Assembly (NCBI GenBank): GCA_018608735.1
Contig: JABAYZ010000220.1
Location: forward strand, 1-10,237
Reading direction: 5' to 3'
From: Flavobacteriaceae bacterium
Lineage (GTDB): Bacteria > Bacteroidota > Bacteroidia > Flavobacteriales > Flavobacteriaceae
Length of the DNA: 10,237 nucleotides
The notes under the pieces were generated by a model. The model searched no databases. It was not told where the DNA came from and saw nothing but the letters and a program-made list of their open reading frames with translations. Below, in pieces: positions 6,238 through 10,237 of this stretch (positions are counted from its first letter, which is position 1; every line of letters begins with the position of its first letter). The position numbers and the translations under genes are program-made.

Positions 6238-7544
6238 TGAAAACAGCGATTTCCTTATTTTGGTTTAGAAGAGATTTGAGATTACATGACAATCATGGAT
6301 TGTATGAAGCCTTGAAAGCAAACACATCTGTACTTCCTATTTTCATTTTTGATACAGCTATTCTAGATGCTTTACCAAAAGATGATGCAAGAGTAGAATT
6401 TATTCATCAACAACTTACAGAGATACAGAAAAGCCTAAAGGCCTATGGTAGTAGCGTATCAATATACCATGGGAAGCCAGAAACTATATTTGATCAACTT
6501 ACAGATGAATATGAAGTGAATACCGTGTATTGTAATCGGGATTATGAGCCATATGCACTTGAAAGAGATCAACATATTTCTGATTTGTTAGCTTCAAAAT
6601 CCATAGAATTTAAAACGTTCAAAGATCAGGTGATTTTTGAACAAAATGAAATTACAAAAGAGGATGGGTTACCCTATAAAGTCTATACCCCATTTTCTAA
6701 AAAATGGTTAGCTGCTTTCACTACCGATCATTGTAGCACATTTGACTCAAAAGCGCTTTTGGACCATACTTATCAATCTGACTCTTATTCTTGGATTGAT
6801 CTAGAATCTTTGGGGTTTCAACCAAATGCTGTTAAAATAAGCCCATACAACGTAGAAAGTGCTATCATAGAAAATTATGAAGCGACACGAAATTTCCCTG
6901 CGGTAAATGGAACTTCAAAATTAGGACCTCATTTGCGATTTGGCACTGTGAGTGTTCGAGAAATAGTTTCCAAAGCCATTCAACACGCTAACAATACGTT
7001 TTTAAAAGAATTGATTTGGCGTGAGTTTTTTATGCAAATTTTATGGCATTTCCCTCATACAGTCACCCAAAGTTTTAAACCTCAATATGACGGCATCAAA
7101 TGGCGTAATGATTCTGAAGACTATAAAAAATGGTGCAATGGGACAACGGGCTATCCGCTAGTTGATGCAGGTATGCGCGAGTTAAACCAAACAGGATTTA
7201 TGCACAATCGTGTCCGGATGCTTGTTGGTAGCTTTTTATGTAAACATTTGTTGATTGATTGGCGTTGGGGAGAAGCTTATTTTGCGGAAAAGCTACATGA
7301 TTTTGAATTGTCTAGTAATGTCAGTAATTGGCAATGGGTCGCCGGCTGTGGTGTTGATGCTGCCCCGTATTTTAGGATTTTTAATCCCACAACTCAAGTG
7401 ACAAATTTTGATAAAGAACACCTCTATATCAAAAAATGGGTGCCAGAATATCAGGAGCTAACATACCCTACTCCTATGGTTGATCATAAATTTGCTAGAG
7501 AGCGTTGTTTAATGACCTATAAAGCAGCCTTAGGAAAAAGTTAG
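6237..7544 (+). CDS. phr: Class I deoxyribodipyrimidine (CPD) photolyase
   Basis: The enzyme uses blue light and reduced FAD to split cyclobutane pyrimidine dimers in DNA. The 435-aa length is normal for class I. The N-terminal antenna domain starts with SLFWFRRDLRLHDNHGL (6-22) and includes YCNRDYEPYALERD (98-111). The FAD domain shows TSKLGPHLRFGTVSVRE (226-242), LIWREFFMQ (259-267), GYPLVDAGMREL (305-316), GFMHNRVRMLV (320-330), DWRWGEAYF (341-349) and CGVDAAPYFRIFNP (371-384). Asn361 is at the position of the flavin-N5 Asn (Asn378 of E. coli). Trp365, Trp342 and Trp299 are the probable electron-transfer triad. No key residue is missing, so it should be active. The antenna may be folate, or a deazaflavin; the sequence alone does not settle this. 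It is the last gene of the operon and overlaps the preceding gene by one base. Confidence 0.96.
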   Translation: MKTAISLFWFRRDLRLHDNHGLYEALKANTSVLPIFIFDTAILDALPKDDARVEFIHQQLTEIQKSLKAYGSSVSIYHGKPETIFDQLTDEYEVNTVYCNRDYEPYALERDQHISDLLASKSIEFKTFKDQVIFEQNEITKEDGLPYKVYTPFSKKWLAAFTTDHCSTFDSKALLDHTYQSDSYSWIDLESLGFQPNAVKISPYNVESAIIENYEATRNFPAVNGTSKLGPHLRFGTVSVREIVSKAIQHANNTFLKELIWREFFMQILWHFPHTVTQSFKPQYDGIKWRNDSEDYKKWCNGTTGYPLVDAGMRELNQTGFMHNRVRMLVGSFLCKHLLIDWRWGEAYFAEKLHDFELSSNVSNWQWVAGCGVDAAPYFRIFNPTTQVTNFDKEHLYIKKWVPEYQELTYPTPMVDHKFARERCLMTYKAALGKS

Positions 7545-7553
7545 AGCTTTTTC
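7534..7553. terminator. Possible bidirectional terminator hairpin at convergent gene ends
   Basis: A perfect 7-base inverted repeat, GAAAAAG at 7534-7540 and CTTTTTC at 7547-7553, flanks a 6-base loop TTAGAG. It sits exactly on the 4-base overlap of the two convergent stop codons. From either strand the hairpin ends in a T-rich arm, as a bidirectional terminator would. The stem has only two G-C pairs and no separate T tract follows, so it would be weak. Its location is its best support. Confidence 0.3.
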
Positions 7554-8119
7554 ACATATTGAGTTATAATCACAATGTGCTTACCGTCTACTTTGCCTTC
7601 AATATAGGTTTCATTTTCGTGGTCTAAAGAAATACGGCGAACTGCAGTGCCTTGTTTGGCAACCATACTTGTGCCTTTGACTTTCAAATCTTTAATAAGA
7701 ACAACACTATCACCAGCTTCTAGAATGACGCCGTTGACATCTCTGTGAACTACTTTAGTAGCTTCCTCCACGCCGTCTCCAAGGGCTTTTGCCCACTCCA
7801 ATGGTGCTTCGTCCAAATACATCATATCTAATAAGTCTTGAGACCAACCAGCTTCTGTAACACGATTAAGCATACGCCATGCAATAATTTGAACAGGAAG
7901 AAACTCACTCCACATACTGTCATTAAGGCAGCGCCAATGGTTTGGATTAATGAGATTAGAGTCTTCTATTTGGGATACACATGTTTGGCAGGCATAGACA
8001 CTATCAGTAAGGTTTTTTTTATTGGAAGGCTGAACCGTGTAAATATTTAAGTTTTCAGTGGTTTTACAAAGCTCGCAACTGTGTTGACTACGGTCTTGAA
8101 GATCTTTTTCTAAATTCAT
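7541..8119 (-). CDS. PhnA domain-containing zinc-ribbon protein (YjdM-like)
   Basis: The C-terminal part (about 125-192) is the PhnA domain: RDVNGVILEAGDSVVLIKDL (126-145), KVKGTSMVAKQGTAVRRISL (146-165), and the closing HIVIITQYVKKL. The N-terminal part has a zinc ribbon with C15-x2-C18 and C44-x2-C47. Between them is a helical segment (about 65-115). At 192 aa it is longer than E. coli YjdM (formerly PhnA), as is usual for Bacteroidota versions with the extra middle segment. Despite the old name, E. coli PhnA is not a phosphonoacetate hydrolase and the role of the family is unclear, so no metabolic function is assigned. The gene runs toward the photolyase operon, its stop overlapping phr by four bases, and is separated from murA by 51 bases. 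It may be expressed alone or as read-through from murA. Confidence 0.92.
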   Translation of the reverse strand: MNLEKDLQDRSQHSCELCKTTENLNIYTVQPSNKKNLTDSVYACQTCVSQIEDSNLINPNHWRCLNDSMWSEFLPVQIIAWRMLNRVTEAGWSQDLLDMMYLDEAPLEWAKALGDGVEEATKVVHRDVNGVILEAGDSVVLIKDLKVKGTSMVAKQGTAVRRISLDHENETYIEGKVDGKHIVIITQYVKKL

Positions 8120-8170
8120 AGGATATATTAATCATTACTTTGAAACGCTACTGTTTTTGGCGGGCTGAGT

Positions 8171-9484
8171 TTAAGAGTCTATTCGTTCAATCTTAGCACC
8201 GATTGCACGCAAACGATCATCTATATTTTCATAACCTCTGTCTATTTGTTCGATATTATGAATTGTAGAAGTTCCTTTTGCAGACAGTGCTGCAATTAAT
8301 AAAGAAACACCTGCTCTAATATCTGGAGAGGTCATGGTGGTTGCTTTTAAACTGGATTTAAAATCGTGTCCAATTACAGACGCACGATGCGGGTCACAAA
8401 GAATAATTTTCGCACCCATATCAATTAATTTATCGACAAAGAACAAACGGCTTTCAAACATTTTTTGATGAATAAGAACACTCCCTCTAGCCTGTGTTGA
8501 AACAACTAAAATAATGCTTAGTAAATCAGGTGTAAACCCTGGCCATGGTGCATCAGAAATGGTTAAAATTGAACCGTCAATATAGTTTTGAATTTCATAA
8601 CCATCCGTATGAGCAGGGATAAAAATATCTTCTCCTTTTCTTTCAATGGTAATTCCCAGCTTACGAAACACATTTGGAATCACTCCCAAATCGTCCCAAC
8701 TTACATTTTTGATCGTTAGTTCGCTTTTGGTCATCGCAGCGAGTCCGATCCAACTCCCAATCTCAATCATGTCTGGTAGCATGGTATGCTCCGTTCCGCC
8801 AAGAGTTTTAACCCCTTCTATGGTTAACATATTTGATCCAATTCCGGAAATTTTTGCTCCCATTCTGTTGAGCATTTTACAGAGTTGCTGTAAATACGGC
8901 TCACATGCGGCATTGTATATCGTTGTTGTTCCGGTTGCTAAAACGGCTGCCATAACAATATTGGCTGTTCCTGTTACAGATGCTTCATCAAGTAACATAT
9001 AGGTCCCTTTGAGCACTTTGGCCTCTACGCCATAGAAATGATCTTCACGGTTGTATCTAAAATTGGCACCAAGTTTAATAAATCCTTCAAAATGAGTGTC
9101 TAAACGTCTTCGTCCAATTTTATCTCCTCCTGGTTTTGGAATATAACCTTTTCCAAAACGCGCCAAAAGTGGTCCAACAATCATAATTGATCCTCGAAGT
9201 CCACGACCATCAATTTTAAAAGCTTCGGTTTCTAAATAGTCTAGATTAATTTCATCAGCCTGAAAGGTATAGGTGCCCTTTGCTAGTTTTTCTATTTTAA
9301 CCCCAAGTTTACCTAATAAAACAATTAGCTTATTGACATCAATAATATCTGGAATATTGTGAATTGTAATTTTATCTGGCGATAATATAACTGCACACAA
9401 AATTTGAAGGGCTTCATTTTTTGCACCCTGAGGCTGTATCGCTCCTTTTAATTGGTGACCGCCTTCAATTTTAAAAGTTTTCAA
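8171..9484 (-). CDS. murA: UDP-N-acetylglucosamine 1-carboxyvinyltransferase (Asp-type MurA)
   Basis: MurA transfers enolpyruvate from PEP to UDP-GlcNAc, the first committed step of peptidoglycan synthesis, in the cytosol. The 437-aa protein has GAKNEAL (20-26) with the conserved Lys22-Asn23 pair, the PGG loop near 118-120, TGTANIVMAAVLATGTT (171-187), PGFTPDLL (315-322) and DIRAGVSLLIAAL (388-400). In the mobile loop the residue that is Cys115 in E. coli is Asp121 (PGGDKIGRRRLDTH). Asp at this site keeps activity and makes MurA insensitive to fosfomycin in Mycobacterium and Chlamydia. The start codon is TTG at 9482-9484. No ATG lies between it and the in-frame stop six codons upstream, and the residue aligns with the usual MurA N-terminus. 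It lies 46 bases downstream of the DUF4290 gene on the same strand, so the two are probably co-transcribed. Confidence 0.97.
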   Translation of the reverse strand: MKTFKIEGGHQLKGAIQPQGAKNEALQILCAVILSPDKITIHNIPDIIDVNKLIVLLGKLGVKIEKLAKGTYTFQADEINLDYLETEAFKIDGRGLRGSIMIVGPLLARFGKGYIPKPGGDKIGRRRLDTHFEGFIKLGANFRYNREDHFYGVEAKVLKGTYMLLDEASVTGTANIVMAAVLATGTTTIYNAACEPYLQQLCKMLNRMGAKISGIGSNMLTIEGVKTLGGTEHTMLPDMIEIGSWIGLAAMTKSELTIKNVSWDDLGVIPNVFRKLGITIERKGEDIFIPAHTDGYEIQNYIDGSILTISDAPWPGFTPDLLSIILVVSTQARGSVLIHQKMFESRLFFVDKLIDMGAKIILCDPHRASVIGHDFKSSLKATTMTSPDIRAGVSLLIAALSAKGTSTIHNIEQIDRGYENIDDRLRAIGAKIERIDS

Positions 9485-9530
9485 TAGTAATAATTTAAAT
9501 TAGTAGTTAGAGATTTTAATTCCTAAACTA

Positions 9531-10181
9531 TTAGTAACGTTTTCGGTTTCTTTGGTGGTTGTTCTTTTTTGCGGGTTTTTTATGAGTCGCAAACTTGCGT
9601 TGTACTTTTAATAAACTTGAGACCTCGCTCAAGGCTTCAGTACTGTTACGCAAATCAATTTTACCATTTGATAATTCAAAAAGATGGCCAAAAATTACAA
9701 CATCTTCTACAGTGTCTTTATTCCAATTTAGAAATGATTTTTTCATGTGATTGGCAATGGTATACTCCAACGCTTGTTTCATTTCTCCATCTTCCCAAGT
9801 GTTAGCCACATCAATCATTGTTTTGATGTTGTTTCCATAAAAACGATACTTTGGAAAGTTCTGTGGATACTTTAACGGCTCAGGACGAAGGCTTAACATT
9901 TCTTCTGTCGGTTTTTCAAAAGGAGAATCTGCGTCTAACTTTAAATCAGACATGATAAATAACTGATCCCAAAGTTTATGTTGAAAATCAGACACATCTC
10001 TTAAGTGAGGTTGCATATTACCCATTACGGAAATTATAGCTTTGGCCAAACGGTTTCGTTCTTCTTTTGATTCTTGAGCTACCGCATGGTTGATCATTTT
10101 TTGTAAATGTCTTCCGTATTCTGGGATAATTAAGTGTTCCCGTTCTGTATTATATTCTAGTTGATCTGTTAACGCTGTCAT
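9531..10181 (-). CDS. DUF4290 family protein
   Basis: The 216-aa product matches DUF4290, a family found in Bacteroidota and usually encoded just upstream of murA. Recognisable parts are the N-terminal LEYNTEREHLIIPEYGRHLQ (8-27), MGNMQPHLRDVSDFQHKLWD (53-72), and the mid-section KYPQNFPKYRFYGNNIKTMI (103-122). It is largely helical, has no signal peptide, membrane segment or cysteine, and ends in a strongly basic, disordered-looking tail (HKKPAKKNNHQRNRKRY) that could bind nucleic acid or an acidic partner. Function is unknown; its steady link to murA suggests a role in envelope growth or its control, which is inference. The ATG at 10179-10181 fits the family start, and a promoter-like element lies 35 bases upstream. 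Confidence 0.92.
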   Translation of the reverse strand: MTALTDQLEYNTEREHLIIPEYGRHLQKMINHAVAQESKEERNRLAKAIISVMGNMQPHLRDVSDFQHKLWDQLFIMSDLKLDADSPFEKPTEEMLSLRPEPLKYPQNFPKYRFYGNNIKTMIDVANTWEDGEMKQALEYTIANHMKKSFLNWNKDTVEDVVIFGHLFELSNGKIDLRNSTEALSEVSSLLKVQRKFATHKKPAKKNNHQRNRKRY

Positions 10182-10215
10182 GTAGGCGATCTTTGGTTTA
10201 AAAAATTAAGTGGTT

Positions 10216-10223
10216 GCAAAATA
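10216..10223 (-). promoter_or_regulatory. Bacteroidota-type -7 promoter element for DUF4290-murA
   Basis: Read on the - strand, TATTTTGC is close to the Bacteroidota -7 consensus TAnnTTTG, one base short in the spacer, and is preceded by a T-rich tract. The distance to the DUF4290 ATG (about 35 bases) leaves room for a normal leader. The matching -33 TTG element would lie at or beyond the window edge, so the promoter cannot be completed from this sequence. Confidence 0.4.
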
Positions 10224-10237
10224 CAAAAAAATAGTGT

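Larger units (their letters stand above)
1..7544 (+). other. Photoprotection and photorepair operon (12 genes, 5' end outside window)
   Basis: Twelve genes on one strand follow each other with almost no spacing. Stop and start codons abut at 672-677 and 5310-5315, overlap as ATGA at 2717-2720 and 3911-3914, and overlap as TAATG at 6235-6239; most other gaps are 1-8 bases. The exception is a 60-base gap at 2208-2267. This packing supports one transcript with translational coupling. The content (three photolyase-family proteins, folE, glutathione peroxidase, TspO, SRPBCC and SDR proteins) points to defence against light and UV damage. The promoter and any regulator must lie left of base 1. The operon ends where it meets a convergent gene at 7541-7544. 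Confidence 0.8.

Noticed and set aside
7541..8119. Phosphonoacetate hydrolase function for the PhnA-like gene
   Set aside because: The name is historical; this zinc-ribbon/PhnA family is unrelated to the true hydrolase, and no phosphonate genes are nearby.
8646..9002. 118-codon + strand frame inside murA
   Set aside because: It is a reverse-strand shadow of conserved murA sequence with low-complexity hydrophobic translation.
1..10237. Mobile element, CRISPR, phage or defence island
   Set aside because: No transposase, integrase, spaced repeats, terminal repeats or nuclease/toxin genes were seen; genes are co-oriented, tightly packed and similar in base composition.

Overview
The window reads as chromosomal DNA of a member of the Bacteroidota, most likely a marine Flavobacteriaceae. 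The evidence is the low G+C content, the near absence of Shine-Dalgarno sequences, a DUF4290 protein next to murA, a small DUF6435-type (Lacal_2735-like) protein, and a MurA with Asp in place of the usual catalytic Cys. Genus cannot be fixed from the sequence.

Bases 1-7544 (+ strand) form one tightly packed operon of twelve genes for photoprotection and DNA photorepair. Its 5' end lies outside the window. In order it holds: the C-terminal half of a DASH cryptochrome; a complete iron-sulfur photolyase of the PhrB/FeS-BCP family; an unrecognised 150-aa protein; a TIGR03643/DUF2805 protein; GTP cyclohydrolase I (folE); an unrecognised 74-aa helical protein; a short-chain dehydrogenase-like protein lacking the catalytic Tyr; a thioredoxin-type glutathione peroxidase; a 55-aa Lacal_2735-like protein; TspO; an SRPBCC ligand-binding protein; and a class I CPD photolyase. 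Most junctions are overlaps or gaps of 0-8 bases. The one real gap is 60 bases, at 2208-2267.

The operon joins three separate photolyase/cryptochrome lineages with a pterin synthesis gene that could feed folate-type antenna cofactors. It also carries likely oxidative-stress functions (glutathione peroxidase, TspO). A coordinated response to light and UV is the simplest reading. In other bacteria similar sets are often controlled by MerR/B12-type light sensors or ECF sigma factors, but no regulator is visible here.

Bases 7541-10237 are on the - strand and hold a PhnA-like zinc-ribbon protein that converges on and overlaps the CPD photolyase gene by 4 bases, then murA, then a DUF4290 protein. 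The last two look like one operon (DUF4290 then murA) with a Bacteroidota-type promoter at the right edge. No RNA genes, insertion sequences, CRISPR arrays, phage genes or long repeats were seen. There is no stretch of 300 bases without a gene.
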